Shown here one piece after another: positions 34,472 to 43,648 of a stretch of DNA of 64,000 nt. The notes below the pieces were generated by a model. The model ran no database searches. It saw only the letters and a program-made list of their open reading frames with translations, and was not told where the DNA came from. Source of the stretch: Kocuria soli. GTDB taxonomy: Bacteria > Actinomycetota > Actinomycetes > Actinomycetales > Micrococcaceae. The DNA is taken from the NCBI RefSeq assembly GCF_003797835.1, contig NZ_RKMF01000013.1, positions 1-64,000 on the forward strand. The letters run 5' to 3'. Both the position numbers and the translations under genes were made by a program. Positions within the stretch are counted from its first letter, which is position 1, and each line of letters opens with the position of its first letter.

Positions 34472-35773
34472 ATGAACAAAGACGTTCTGGGGCCGCTACC
34501 GGGCATTGATCCCAACGAACCGCAGGAGCGGTTGCGTGGATGGAAGATCGTGGGTCCGGGCCTGGTCGTGGCTGCGACCGGCGTCGGCGCTGCGGACCTG
34601 GTGGCCACGCTGGCTGCGGGCTCACGCTACGGGTACGCCCTGCTGTGGGCCGTGATCGTGGGAACGATCATGAAGATCGTGCTGGTCGAAGGTGCCGGGC
34701 GGTACTCGCTGTCCACCGGGCGCACCATCTTTGAGGGATGGCGCTCACTCGGTCGGTGGACCACGTGGTACTTCGGCCCCTACATCATGATCTGGGGGTT
34801 CGTGTACGGCGCGACGGCGATGTCCTCCTCCGCTCTGCCGCTCGCGGCGCTGTTCCCGTGGCTGCCCCTGTGGGTATGGGCGATCCTGTCCGGGCTGATC
34901 GGCCTGGCGCTCGTGTGGTTCGGACGGTATGCCGCGGTCGAGAAGGTCACCGCCGCGCTGGTGGGAATCATGTTCGTCGTGGTCGTGGGGCTCGCGATCC
35001 TGGCATTGCCCAACATTCCGAACATGATCACCGGGCTGGTCCCGGTCATTCCGGAAGGTGGGCTGGTCTACACACTGGCGCTGGCCGGAGGTATCGGCGG
35101 CACCATCACGCTGGCCGCCTACGGGTACTGGTTGCGGGAGAAGGGCTGGGCCACTCCGCGCTGGATGCGGGTCATGCAGCTGGACAACACCACGGCATAT
35201 GTCGTCACCGGCATATTTGTTCTGGCCATGCTGGTGGTGGGCGCGGAGGTGCTCTACACGGCCGGACTGACGGTTTCGGCCAGCGACAGCGGCCTGCTCG
35301 ATCTGGACGAGGTCCTGCGTGATCGGTACGGCGATTTCATCGGTGTCATGTTCCTGGTCGGCTTCTGGGCGGCGTCCTTCTCCTCCGTGGTAGGCGTTTG
35401 GTCAGGGGTGTCCCTCATGTTCGCTGACTTCTGGGGCAACATGCGCAACAAGCCCGCCGGGCACCCGGACACCCGCCCCGGCGGGAAGTACACCAAGTTC
35501 TACCTGCTCTGGTTGACGTTCCCACCCATGCTCCTGCTGCTTCTGGAGCGGCCGATCTTCTTGATCTTGCTCTACGGGGTTCTTGGCGCGCTGTTCATGC
35601 CGTTCCTCGCCATCACCCTGCTGGGGTTGCTCAACACGGACCGTGTGCCCAAGAACTGGCGCAACGGCTGGTTCACCAACCTGGTCTTGGCCGTCTGCGC
35701 GATCCTGTTCATCATCCTGGGCGTTTACCAGACCTGGGACACCATTCAGGACGTTCTGGGCGCAGGGGGCTGA
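34472..35773 (+). CDS. Nramp-related transporter lacking the canonical metal motifs
   Basis: The 433-residue, roughly 11-helix protein aligns with Nramp proteins in LAAGSRYGYALLWAVIVGTI and the later GGIGGTITLAAYGYWLREKG. Canonical Nramp metal importers have DPGN in helix 1 and an AxxMPH motif in helix 6. Here helix 1 reads GAAD at that place and helix 6 lacks the methionine and histidine. It belongs to a divergent branch that may move magnesium or something other than Mn/Fe. The neighbours give no clue. A long palindrome and a terminator hairpin follow. Confidence 0.7.
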   Translation: MNKDVLGPLPGIDPNEPQERLRGWKIVGPGLVVAATGVGAADLVATLAAGSRYGYALLWAVIVGTIMKIVLVEGAGRYSLSTGRTIFEGWRSLGRWTTWYFGPYIMIWGFVYGATAMSSSALPLAALFPWLPLWVWAILSGLIGLALVWFGRYAAVEKVTAALVGIMFVVVVGLAILALPNIPNMITGLVPVIPEGGLVYTLALAGGIGGTITLAAYGYWLREKGWATPRWMRVMQLDNTTAYVVTGIFVLAMLVVGAEVLYTAGLTVSASDSGLLDLDEVLRDRYGDFIGVMFLVGFWAASFSSVVGVWSGVSLMFADFWGNMRNKPAGHPDTRPGGKYTKFYLLWLTFPPMLLLLLERPIFLILLYGVLGALFMPFLAITLLGLLNTDRVPKNWRNGWFTNLVLAVCAILFIILGVYQTWDTIQDVLGAGG

Positions 35774-35798
35774 CCGGCCCTCTTCCGCCGCCTCCTCC

Positions 35799-35860
35799 CG
35801 CCGACTTCGGGGTTGTTCCGCCTATAGGGCCGAATAGGCGGAACAACCCCGAAATCGGCG
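35799..35860. repeat. 62-bp near-perfect inverted repeat between convergent genes
   Basis: The 27-bp arms 35799-35825 and 35834-35860 are complementary at 26 of 27 positions around an 8-base spacer. The structure is far larger than needed for a terminator and could be a palindromic repeat element or a bidirectional terminator. A genome search for further copies would tell. Confidence 0.8.
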
Positions 35861-35885
35861 CGGGAATGTAGGCCCGGACATACGA

Positions 35886-35922
35886 AGCGGCCCCGCACCT
35901 CCGGAAGAGGTGCGGGGCCGCT
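35886..35922 (-). terminator. 16-bp hairpin terminating the Lys/Ala-rich protein gene
   Basis: AGCGGCCCCGCACCTC (35886-35901) pairs exactly with 35907-35922 around CGGAA. It lies about 30 bp beyond the minus-strand stop at 35951. Confidence 0.75.
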
Positions 35923-35950
35923 GTGATCGCGTCAAATCACGACAGCGAGA

Positions 35951-36793
35951 TCAGGCCTGGTTGTTGTCCGTGCCCTTGATCTGCTCCTTGATGTCCGCAG
36001 CGGTGTTCTTGGCGTCGTCCTTGACGGACTTGGCGGCGTCCACCGGGGACTTGGCGTCCTTGGCGTCGTCGACCTTCACACCGGAGCCCGCGGCAACGGT
36101 GGTGTTGGGGTCAACCGGGGACGCGGTCACGCGCGGGGACGTGGAGGCCGGGGTCTTCCAGGGATCCTGGACCGGGCGGGACGCCTTGAACGCGGCAGCA
36201 CCGGCGACGGCACCAGCCGCAACCAGCCCGAGGATCAGCCAGCCCTTGCCGGACTTCTGGGCCTTCTTCTGCTGCTTGGCGTAGTCCTTGGCAACCTTGG
36301 CGGCAGCCTTCTTTGCCTTGGTGACGGCCTTCTTGTCGCCGGTCAGACGGGCCACAATGGCCTCCAGCTGCTCCGGGGTGTCAGCGTTGGCGAACTTGCC
36401 GGCCAGCTGCGCGGCGGCAGCGTTGTAACGCGCGGAAGCAGCATCCCGGCCCTCGCCGTAGACCTTGGCGGCCCGCTCGGAAGCCTGGGACGCCTTGACC
36501 TTGGCCACAGCGGGGGCAGCTGCGGCTGCGGCCTTGGCAACCGCCGGGCTTGCGCCGACCTTTGCCTTGGCTGCAGCGCCCTGTGCCCGGCCGATGCCGT
36601 CCTGGACGTAGGGGCTGGCAGCGTGGACGCCGCCGGCCAGGGTTGCGGCGCCTGACTTGGCGCTCTGCTGCAGGGTCGGGGCGACGGCGCCGATCTCCTT
36701 GGCGATCCAGTCACCGGCATCGACGATGCGGTTCTCGATGGCGCTGTGCTGGGACTTGGCCTTCTTCTGGGCCTTGGACTTGAACAAGCTCAT
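35951..36793 (-). CDS. Lys/Ala-rich single-pass membrane protein, unknown
   Basis: The 280-residue protein is dominated by Ala and Lys with long helical, possibly coiled-coil, stretches at residues 1-170, one membrane helix (WLILGLVAAGAVAGAAAFKA, about 185-205) and a polar Pro/Thr/Asp tail. The N-terminus is basic (MSLFKSKAQKKAKSQHSAIE). I cannot assign a domain; proteins of this sort occur beside ppiA in some Micrococcaceae. It may link the membrane with DNA, ribosomes or wall polymers, but that is a guess. Confidence 0.65.
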   Translation of the reverse strand: MSLFKSKAQKKAKSQHSAIENRIVDAGDWIAKEIGAVAPTLQQSAKSGAATLAGGVHAASPYVQDGIGRAQGAAAKAKVGASPAVAKAAAAAAPAVAKVKASQASERAAKVYGEGRDAASARYNAAAAQLAGKFANADTPEQLEAIVARLTGDKKAVTKAKKAAAKVAKDYAKQQKKAQKSGKGWLILGLVAAGAVAGAAAFKASRPVQDPWKTPASTSPRVTASPVDPNTTVAAGSGVKVDDAKDAKSPVDAAKSVKDDAKNTAADIKEQIKGTDNNQA

Positions 36794-36984
36794 GGAAGCT
36801 CCCTCCTAGGGTGACGAGTCTCCTGTGCCAGCATACGGCCACACGTGTACTCAAGCACGATAGAAAGCCTACTTACCCCGTAATGACGGCCCGGATCAGC
36901 GCAATTTTCACTGTGCGCTGAACAGTTCGGGGCCTCGACCGTCACCAGTTCGCACGCGTAATCGTGCGTGCCATACTGAGCGTC

Positions 36985-37527
36985 ATGACTGCTATTGCCA
37001 CCGCCAAGGCGACAATCCACACTAACCACGGCGACATCGTGGTGAACCTCTTCGGCAACCACGCTCCCAAGACCGTGAAGAACTTCATCGGCCTGGCCGA
37101 CGGGTCCCAGGAGTGGGTGCACCCGCAGACCGGCGAGAAGGGTGAAGGCCCCCTCTACAAGGACGTCATCTTCCACCGCATCATCAAGGACTTCATGATC
37201 CAGGGCGGTGACCCCCTGGGTCAGGGTGTTGGCGGCCCCGGCTACATGTTCGACGACGAGATCCACCCCGAGCTGTCCTTCAGCAAGCCCTACCTGCTGG
37301 CCATGGCCAACGCGGGCAAGCGCGGAGGCAAGGGAACCAACGGCTCCCAGTTCTTCATCACCACCATCGCCACCGAATGGCTCAACGGCAAGCACACCAT
37401 CTTCGGTGAGGTCGCCGATGATGCCTCCCGCAAGGTGGTCGACGAGCTCAACAACGTCACCACCGGCGGCATGGACCGCCCGGTGGAGGACTGCGTGATC
37501 ACCTCGATCGACATCGAGCAGCTCTGA
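36985..37527 (+). CDS. ppiA: Peptidyl-prolyl cis-trans isomerase, cyclophilin type
   Basis: The 180-residue cyclophilin lacks a signal peptide and should be cytoplasmic. It contains HNTNHGDIVVNLFGNHAP-type strand residues, the active-site block VIFHRIIKDFMIQGGDPLGQ (Arg catalytic, Phe/Met/Gln lining the pocket) and GGKGTNGSQFFIT. In many actinobacteria ppiA lies a few genes from oriC. I chose ATG at 36985, where homology starts; a GTG seven codons earlier is possible. Confidence 0.9.
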   Translation: MTAIATAKATIHTNHGDIVVNLFGNHAPKTVKNFIGLADGSQEWVHPQTGEKGEGPLYKDVIFHRIIKDFMIQGGDPLGQGVGGPGYMFDDEIHPELSFSKPYLLAMANAGKRGGKGTNGSQFFITTIATEWLNGKHTIFGEVADDASRKVVDELNNVTTGGMDRPVEDCVITSIDIEQL

Positions 37528-37552
37528 CCCACACCGACGTCGCGCATGCGCA

Positions 37553-37593
37553 TCACGGAGGGCCCCGCCGAGCATCGGCGGGGCCCTCCGTGA
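37553..37593 (+). terminator. 18-bp hairpin terminator after ppiA
   Basis: TCACGGAGGGCCCCGCCG (37553-37570) pairs exactly with 37576-37593 around AGCAT. It separates ppiA from the rhomboid gene. Confidence 0.85.
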
Positions 37594-37618
37594 TTCCCGG
37601 TACCTCAGAAGGACACCC

Positions 37619-38371
37619 ATGAACCAGTACACCTCCGGTCCTGATCCCGACGACGACGCCGCCCACCGCCCCGTCCCGTACGAAACGGCTCACGGTCGGC
37701 CCCACCACGCCGAACACACCGGGACGTCCGGCCCTGCCGAGCGTCAGGCCCCCGTCCGTCCCCGCAACCCGATGGTCGTCACCTGGACGTTGATCTGGAC
37801 CAACGTGGCCGTCTACGCCCTGATGTGGATCCTGAACCTCACGGGGATCGACGCGACCTACTGGCTGGGCCTGGCACCGGCCGTGGCCTTTACGGAACCG
37901 TGGCGCATCCTGACCAGCGGGTTCGCGCATTCGATGACCAATCCCACGCATCTGCTCCTGAACATGTACACGCTGTGGATCTTCGGTCGGATGCTGGAAG
38001 GGGGACTGGGGCGTGGCCGGTTCCTGAGCGTCTACGTCGCATCACTGCTGGGTGGCGCTGCCGCCGTCGTCCTGCTGTCCCCGGAGTACTCGCTGACGGT
38101 GGGTGCCTCCGGCGCCATCTTCGGTCTGTTCGGGGCCGTACTGGCCGTGACGCTGTGGGGGCCGCGCCAGTTCCGGTCGAACCTGACCACCATCCTGGTC
38201 CTGATCGGGCTCAACGTGGTGTTCGGGTTCCTGGTCCCCGGGATTTCCTGGCAGGGACACCTGGGCGGGCTGGTGACCGGTTTGGTCGTCACGGGCATCT
38301 TCCTGGCCCGTTCCAGGCGAAACCCGCGGAGTGCCGGAGGCAGGCCTCAAGCCACCGAACAGGGGCGCTGA
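37619..38371 (+). CDS. Rhomboid-family intramembrane serine protease
   Basis: The 250-residue protein has a polar N-terminal segment of about 55 residues, then six or so membrane helices. The catalytic serine is in VGASGAIFGLFGAVLA (GxSG, about residue 164) and the histidine in WQGHLGGLVTGL. HLLLNMYTLWIFGRMLEGGL holds the conserved loop-1/helix-2 motif. It should cleave membrane-spanning substrates, which are unknown here. The ppiA-rhomboid order matches the origin-proximal region of related genomes. Confidence 0.85.
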   Translation: MNQYTSGPDPDDDAAHRPVPYETAHGRPHHAEHTGTSGPAERQAPVRPRNPMVVTWTLIWTNVAVYALMWILNLTGIDATYWLGLAPAVAFTEPWRILTSGFAHSMTNPTHLLLNMYTLWIFGRMLEGGLGRGRFLSVYVASLLGGAAAVVLLSPEYSLTVGASGAIFGLFGAVLAVTLWGPRQFRSNLTTILVLIGLNVVFGFLVPGISWQGHLGGLVTGLVVTGIFLARSRRNPRSAGGRPQATEQGR

Positions 38372-38390
38372 CGGCGTCTGCGTACCCGCC

Positions 38391-38543
38391 GTCCACAGGC
38401 TTCATCCACACCCGTGGACAAGTTCCACACGTGTAATTCCACATGTGTGAACAACCCTGTGGGCAGTGTCCTGACGCGGATCCCGCCGTTTGACCGAGTT
38501 CATGGTTCACGATGTGCACAATGTTCTCCACACCTGTGGACAA
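38391..38543. promoter_or_regulatory. Cluster of DnaA-box-like motifs
   Basis: This non-coding stretch is full of TCCACA/TGTGGA motifs. A perfect actinobacterial DnaA box (TTGTCCACA) lies on the minus strand at 38535-38543; near matches include 38402-38410 (TCATCCACA) and 38413-38421 (TTGTCCACG on the minus strand), and further half-like motifs lie at about 38391, 38424, 38437 and 38527. No dnaA or dnaN gene is nearby, so it is not shown to be the origin. It may titrate DnaA or be an origin-proximal control region. The remainder of 38372-38683 holds nothing else I can name. Confidence 0.5.
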
Positions 38544-38683
38544 CCTTCTGCACGGGGTGGGGATCGGGCAGCCGTGCGTTTCGATCAAGTCAACAGCACG
38601 TTCGGGGCTGGGCGGACGGGCCGGGCGCTAGGTTGAGATCTAACATGCGCACACGAGCGCACGGTCCCACGGCAAAGGCGGCG

Positions 38684-39940
38684 ATGGTGACAACCCCGGA
38701 TTTCCCAGGCACTTCGAACAGCACTCCTCAGCAGGACGACGGCGGCCCCGCAGCGGGTGTCGCACCCGGCGGACCCAGCCGGGGAGGGGAGGAAGATGCG
38801 CTGACCTTTCACCACGTGACCCTGGGCCAACGCGTCCTGTTCGGCTCCGGCAAGGCGGCCGAAAACATTGCCCAGGAACTCGATCGGCTGGACGCGCGCC
38901 GCGTCATGGTCATCAGCAGCGCGCGGGACGCCCAGACCTCCGAGCGCCTGGTCCCTGACAACCGAGTCTCTGTGCGGTGGACCGACGTCGCCCAACACGT
39001 TCCCGCTGACCTCGCCGAGCGGGCGCGGGGTCGTGCACGGGAGGGCCAGGCTGACCTGTTGGTGGCCATCGGAGGCGGATCGGCCATCGGTCTGGGCAAG
39101 GCCGTGGCACTGACCTCCCGCCTCCCGCTGATCGCGGTGCCCACCACCTACGCCGGCTCCGAGGCCACGGACATGTGGGGTATCACCGAGGACCGGACCA
39201 AGACCACGGGCAATGCGCCTCAGGTCCTCCCGGTCAGCGTGGTGTACGACGCGGACCTGTCCATGACCCTTCCCGTGGACCTTGCCGTCAGTTCCGGCCT
39301 CAACGCCCTGGCACATTGAGTGGATTCGTTGTGGGCCCCGCGGGCTGATCCGATCAACCAGGCGCTGGCGTTGTAGGGAGCCCGCGCGCTGGCTCGCGCA
39401 TTGCCGGGGATCACGGCTGATGCGGGCGCGCGGCACCCGCGGGAGCAGGCGCTGTACGGCTGCTACCTGGCCGCGGTGGCCTTCGCCTCCGCGGGGTCGG
39501 GGCTGCACCACAAGATCTGTCACACGCTGGGCGGCACCTTCGGCCTGCCGCACGCCCAGACCCACGCCGTCGTCCTGCCCTACGTCCTGGCGCTCAACGG
39601 CCCGGGGACCCCGGAGGTCATGGGGCGCCTGGCCACCGCGTTGGGAGCCACCGACGACAAGGACAGCGGTACGGGCGGCGGCACGGGCGACAGGAACGAC
39701 GACGCCGGCCCGGCGACCGCCCTGACCCGACTGCTCGACCTGCGCGCAGCTGTCCATGCCCCGGATGCGCTCGAGCCCCTGGGCCTGGTGGCCACCGAAG
39801 TGTCCGAGGCCGTATGTCGGGTGGCCGCGGTGGTGCCGCCGTCGAACCCCGTGACGGTTGGCGAGTCCGATCTGGAACGCCTGCTCACGGATGCTCAACG
39901 GGGCGACCTGCCGCGCTCGCCGTACCGCCTGGACGGGTGA
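38684..39940 (+). pseudogene. Maleylacetate reductase pseudogene (iron-containing ADH family), two nonsense codons
   Basis: The frame encodes a near full-length maleylacetate reductase: VLFGSGKAAENIAQELDRLD, LLVAIGGGSAIGLGKAVAL, PTTYAGSEATDMWGITE and, later, GLHHKICHTLGGTFGLPHAQ with THAVVLPYVLALN. It is interrupted by TGA at 39317-39319, where the family has Cys in NALAHC, and by TAG at 39374-39376, where Glu is expected. There is no frameshift; both halves are in one frame. An Asp/Gly-rich insert lies near residue 325. The enzyme would reduce maleylacetate in hydroxyquinol or resorcinol breakdown. It is probably inactive unless the bases are sequencing errors. Confidence 0.8.
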
Positions 39941-40113
39941 CGCCCTGAGCGCAGGGCGGGCGCGGTCCCGGACAGGGCCGCCACCTCAGACCGGGGGATG
40001 ACGCTCCGGGCGGTCACGGACGGAGGGCATGCGACCCCGGCATGAGGTGGTGCGGCCGGAGTCCATCCCGGCGGGCGATGTGCCGGGCAGGGGCCAACGA
40101 GCACTGTGGAGCC

Positions 40114-40878
40114 ATGACTCATCCACAGTTGCAAGCCGTCAATCTCAGTCAGTTCTACGGGCCCACCGCAGCCCTCGATCACCTGGACCTCATCATTCAT
40201 CGGGGCCAGTCCGTGGCCATCATGGGCCCGTCCGGTTCCGGGAAGACCACGTTGCTCCACGCCCTGGCAGGCATCGACGTTCCGCAGGACGGGGAGGTGT
40301 ACTTCCACGGCGCCACCGGAGCAGAGGCAGTGCACGTCATGAGCGCGGAACAGCGTGCCGAACTGCGTCTCAAGCATTTCGGTTTCGTGTTCCAGGCGGG
40401 GCTCATGCTCACGGAGCTGACCGTGGTGGAGAACGTGGCCCTGCCGCTCATGCTCTCGGGCGTGGATCGCGCCAGTGCCTACCAAACAGCCTCGGCCTGG
40501 TTGAACCGACTGGGGTTGGAGGGCATGGGGGACCGGCGTCTGGGACAGCTTTCAGGCGGGCAGGCCCAACGCGTAGCCATCGCCCGTGCCCAGGTGTGCG
40601 GGCCGGAGGTGATCTTCGCGGATGAACCCACGGGCGCCCTGGACTCCGTGACCTCCGCGGAAGTCCTGCAGGCGCTGCTGGAGTCCACGGCCGAACGCGG
40701 CGCGACCCTGGTGGTGGTCACCCATGACGAGCACGTGGCGGCCCGGTGCGCGCGCACCATCCGGCTGCGCGACGGCCGCATCGTCGCCGATTCAGAAGCG
40801 GCCGATTCAGAGGCTGCTGACTTGAACGTACCCCGCGCCGGCGCGGCCCGGACGACGAGCGAGCGAGTGGCCCCGTGA
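40114..40878 (+). CDS. ABC transporter ATP-binding protein (LolD/MacB type)
   Basis: The 254-residue ATPase has Walker A GPSGSGKTTL, Q-loop GFVFQAGLMLTELTVVENVA, signature LSGGQAQR, Walker B VIFADEPTGALDS and H-loop VVTHDEH. The type matches LolD/MacB/FtsE-like exporters with an FtsX-type partner, which is the next gene. The C-terminus carries a short repeat (ADSEAADSEAAD) of unknown meaning. The stop overlaps the permease start (GTGA). The substrate is unknown; such pairs often handle antimicrobial peptides or membrane lipoproteins. Confidence 0.85.
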   Translation: MTHPQLQAVNLSQFYGPTAALDHLDLIIHRGQSVAIMGPSGSGKTTLLHALAGIDVPQDGEVYFHGATGAEAVHVMSAEQRAELRLKHFGFVFQAGLMLTELTVVENVALPLMLSGVDRASAYQTASAWLNRLGLEGMGDRRLGQLSGGQAQRVAIARAQVCGPEVIFADEPTGALDSVTSAEVLQALLESTAERGATLVVVTHDEHVAARCARTIRLRDGRIVADSEAADSEAADLNVPRAGAARTTSERVAP

Positions 40879-42254
40879 AAGCCCTGACGACCGTCCACCC
40901 GGGTCGACTCCCCAAAGCCCCGCTGCCCGTTCTGACGCTGTTCGCCCGCAAGAGCGCGGCCGATCACCGGTCCTGGGCGTTGCCCGTGACGGCCTACGCA
41001 CTGGTCAGCGGCCTGCTGGTCTCCGTGATCGCCGGCGTGGTCATGTACTGGCAGTTCCAGTTCACAGCTCCAGGCATGGTCTCCACCTATCGGATCCTCT
41101 CCGCGGTGGCCTTGTTCATCCTGGCGCTGCCGCTGATCAACCTGGCCTCCGCGGCAGCCAGACTCTCCACCCGCCGCAAGGACTCCAGGCTCTCCGGGCT
41201 CAGGCTGCTGGGGGCGCCCCGCCGAACCCTCTCGGCTTTGATCCTGGGGGAGGCGGTTACCCAGGCCACCCTGGGTGTTGTGATCGGAGGTGGGCTCTAC
41301 GCCCTGCTGATCCCCGTCCTGGGTCTGCTGCACGTCGACGGACGTCAGATCGGCGCGGGGGCCATGGTGCTGCCCGTTCCGGTGATTCTGCTCTGCTGGG
41401 CCCTGCTGATCCTCCTGGCAGGCGTGAGCTCCGCCGTCGGCCTGCGCAGAATCTCCATCTCCCCGCTGGCTGTCCGCACTCGACGGGACGTGCCGAAGAT
41501 GCACTGGCTGCGAGCGGTCGTCCCCGTGATCGCCCTGGTGGCCGTCGTGCTCCTGTGGCGGGAGTCCCTGAGCCTCCCGGAGATCGGGGTGGCCCTGGTG
41601 GGCAGTGCCGTGCTGTTCGGCGTGCCCATGATGGCGATGGCCTTCGCGGGGCCCTGGATCGTGGCCCGTTCCGGACGGCGGATGCACCGCAAAGCAAAGT
41701 CACCCGAGCACCTGGTGGCCGCGCGCATGATCCTGTCCGACCCGCGGGCCGCCTGGCGCCAGCTACAGTCCGTGGTCCTGCTGGCCTTCGTGGCCGTGAC
41801 GGTGGGAGGCGGGCTCGCGGTCATGGCCCAGACTTCGGGCCAGCCGGGCGTCGAGCACCTGGTCGCGGACATGAGGACGGGTGCGGTGCTGACCGTCCTG
41901 TTCGGCTTCTTCACGGTGGCCTGCGCGGTCATGATCGACCAGACCGCCGCCGTCGCGGACCGACGGGACGTGTGGCGGAACCTGGACCTCGTGGGCATGC
42001 CCTTCGGCAGCGTCGATCGGGTCCGTCGCATGGCGGTCACCCGCCCCATGCGCGCTCTTTTGATCGTGGCGCTGGTCAGCGCCGTGGTGGTGCAGGCCCC
42101 GGTCCTGGGCGTCGGCCTGGTGTTGTCACCCACCAGCGTGGGCGCGGCTGCCGTCGTCCTTGGGCTGGGGATTCTCATGGTGCCTCTCGCGGTTCTGCTC
42201 ACGCGGTCCTCCCTCACGACGGCGGTCCGTGAGCCCGTGGGTCAGGTCCTGTGA
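40875..42254 (+). CDS. ABC transporter permease, FtsX-like
   Basis: The 459-residue protein has about ten predicted helices in two repeats with cytoplasmic segments KDSRLSGLRLLGAPRRTLSA and later DRRDVWRNLDLVGMPFGSVD, the coupling regions of FtsX-type permeases. It lacks a large MacB-like extracellular domain. The GTG start overlaps the ATPase gene by 4 bp, so the two form one exporter. The exported compound is unknown. Confidence 0.8.
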   Translation: MKALTTVHPGRLPKAPLPVLTLFARKSAADHRSWALPVTAYALVSGLLVSVIAGVVMYWQFQFTAPGMVSTYRILSAVALFILALPLINLASAAARLSTRRKDSRLSGLRLLGAPRRTLSALILGEAVTQATLGVVIGGGLYALLIPVLGLLHVDGRQIGAGAMVLPVPVILLCWALLILLAGVSSAVGLRRISISPLAVRTRRDVPKMHWLRAVVPVIALVAVVLLWRESLSLPEIGVALVGSAVLFGVPMMAMAFAGPWIVARSGRRMHRKAKSPEHLVAARMILSDPRAAWRQLQSVVLLAFVAVTVGGGLAVMAQTSGQPGVEHLVADMRTGAVLTVLFGFFTVACAVMIDQTAAVADRRDVWRNLDLVGMPFGSVDRVRRMAVTRPMRALLIVALVSAVVVQAPVLGVGLVLSPTSVGAAAVVLGLGILMVPLAVLLTRSSLTTAVREPVGQVL

Positions 42255-42404
42255 CCTTGACTCCGGCCTGGCAACGCATGGCAACTCGACCAGAGCTTGA
42301 TCGATGTCAAGGCCCACGATGGGTAGCGGTCGTAGCGTCCAGTCCGGCTGGCAAATGACGGCCTGTCACCAATCGTCGGGTGCGAACCCGAGGAAGAAGG
42401 ATCC

Positions 42405-43589
42405 ATGCTCTCGGAGAAGTCCAAGCCGCTGATCGAGGCCACCGCGCCGGTGATCGTCGAGCGTCTGCCGGAGATCGCGCCCAAGTTCTACCAGTCGATG
42501 TTCGAGGCGCACCCCGAACTGCTCGACGGTGTGTTCAGCCGCGCGAACCAGAAGTCCGGCGCTCAGCCGCTGACCTTGGCCGGTTCCGTGATCGCCTTCG
42601 CTCAGCACTTGCTGACCCACCCGGACTCCTACCCGGACGAACTGCTCTCCCGCGTGGCCCACAAGCACACCTCCTTGGGCATCGTGGAGCCGCAGTACCA
42701 GATCGTGCATGACCACCTGCTGGGTGCGATCGCCGCGGACCTCGGTGACGCCCTCACACCCGAGATCGGCGAAGCCTGGGACGAGGTCTACTGGCTCATG
42801 GCCGAGGCCCTGCTCAAGCTCGAGCGTGGCCTGTACGCGAGCCAGGCCAACGACGTCATCTTCGCGCCGTTCCGCTTGGCCGAGCGGACCGAGACCGGCG
42901 GCGGCACCGTGGTGTTCACCTTCGAGCCGGCCGACGACACCCCCATGACCCCCGCCATTGCCGGCCAGTACGTGAGCGTCAAGGTGCGCATGTCCGACGG
43001 CATCGAACAGCCCCGTCAGTTCACCCTGATCCCCGGCCAGGAGGGCACGCGCCGGATCGCGGTCAAGAAGGACATGGACGGTGAGGTCACGCCCGTTCTG
43101 CACGAACTCCCGGTCGGTACCGAGCTGCCCATCTCCAACCCGTACGGCGACGTGGTGCTCACGGACTCGGAGGCCCCGTTGGTCTTCCTGTCCGCCGGAA
43201 TCGGTGTGACGCCCATGGTGTCCTTCCTGGACAACCTGGCCACGGAGGGTTCCACCCGGGAAGTCCGTGCCATCCGCGTGGATCCGACCGACGCGGACGC
43301 CCCACTGCTGTCCGAACAGCAGGAGGCCGTGGCCAAGCTGAGCAACGGCTCCCTGGAGCGGTGGACCACCAAGTCCCTGGAAGGCGACCACACGGGCCGC
43401 CCGGACTTCGCTGAGCTCAACGTCTCCCCGGACTCACACGTGTACCTGTGCGGGCGCCTGGGATTCATGCAGGACGCACGTTCCGCCCTGGTGGCGGCCG
43501 GCGTTCCGGGCCAGAACATCCGCTACGAGATCTTCGGCCCCGACCTGTGGATGCTGCACGACGACGCCGCACGTGTCCAGGCGGCCTGA
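42405..43589 (+). CDS. hmp: Flavohemoglobin (nitric oxide dioxygenase)
   Basis: The 394-residue protein joins a globin domain (residues about 1-138) to an FAD/NAD reductase. The distal B10 tyrosine is in PKFYQSMF, the proximal histidine in VAHKHTSLGI. The FAD-binding motif is PRQFTLIPG, NAD-binding GIGVTPMVSFLDN, and the C-terminus has EIFGPDLW. It converts NO and O2 to nitrate using NAD(P)H. The distance of about 150 bp to the ABC operon suggests its own promoter; I saw no certain NsrR site. An AAGAAGGA Shine-Dalgarno precedes the ATG. Confidence 0.9.
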   Translation: MLSEKSKPLIEATAPVIVERLPEIAPKFYQSMFEAHPELLDGVFSRANQKSGAQPLTLAGSVIAFAQHLLTHPDSYPDELLSRVAHKHTSLGIVEPQYQIVHDHLLGAIAADLGDALTPEIGEAWDEVYWLMAEALLKLERGLYASQANDVIFAPFRLAERTETGGGTVVFTFEPADDTPMTPAIAGQYVSVKVRMSDGIEQPRQFTLIPGQEGTRRIAVKKDMDGEVTPVLHELPVGTELPISNPYGDVVLTDSEAPLVFLSAGIGVTPMVSFLDNLATEGSTREVRAIRVDPTDADAPLLSEQQEAVAKLSNGSLERWTTKSLEGDHTGRPDFAELNVSPDSHVYLCGRLGFMQDARSALVAAGVPGQNIRYEIFGPDLWMLHDDAARVQAA

Positions 43590-43648
43590 CGCCGACCGGT
43601 CCGAAGGCCTGAAACCGGAGGACCGATCATCCGTGGAGTGAACCGACT

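Noticed and set aside
38391-38543. DnaA-box cluster as the chromosomal origin itself
   Set aside because: No dnaA, dnaN, recF or gyrase genes flank it, and no AT-rich unwinding region is visible.
39317-39319. TGA in the maleylacetate reductase frame as a selenocysteine codon
   Set aside because: The family position is an ordinary cysteine, a second nonsense codon (TAG) follows 55 bases later, and no SECIS-like hairpin was evident.
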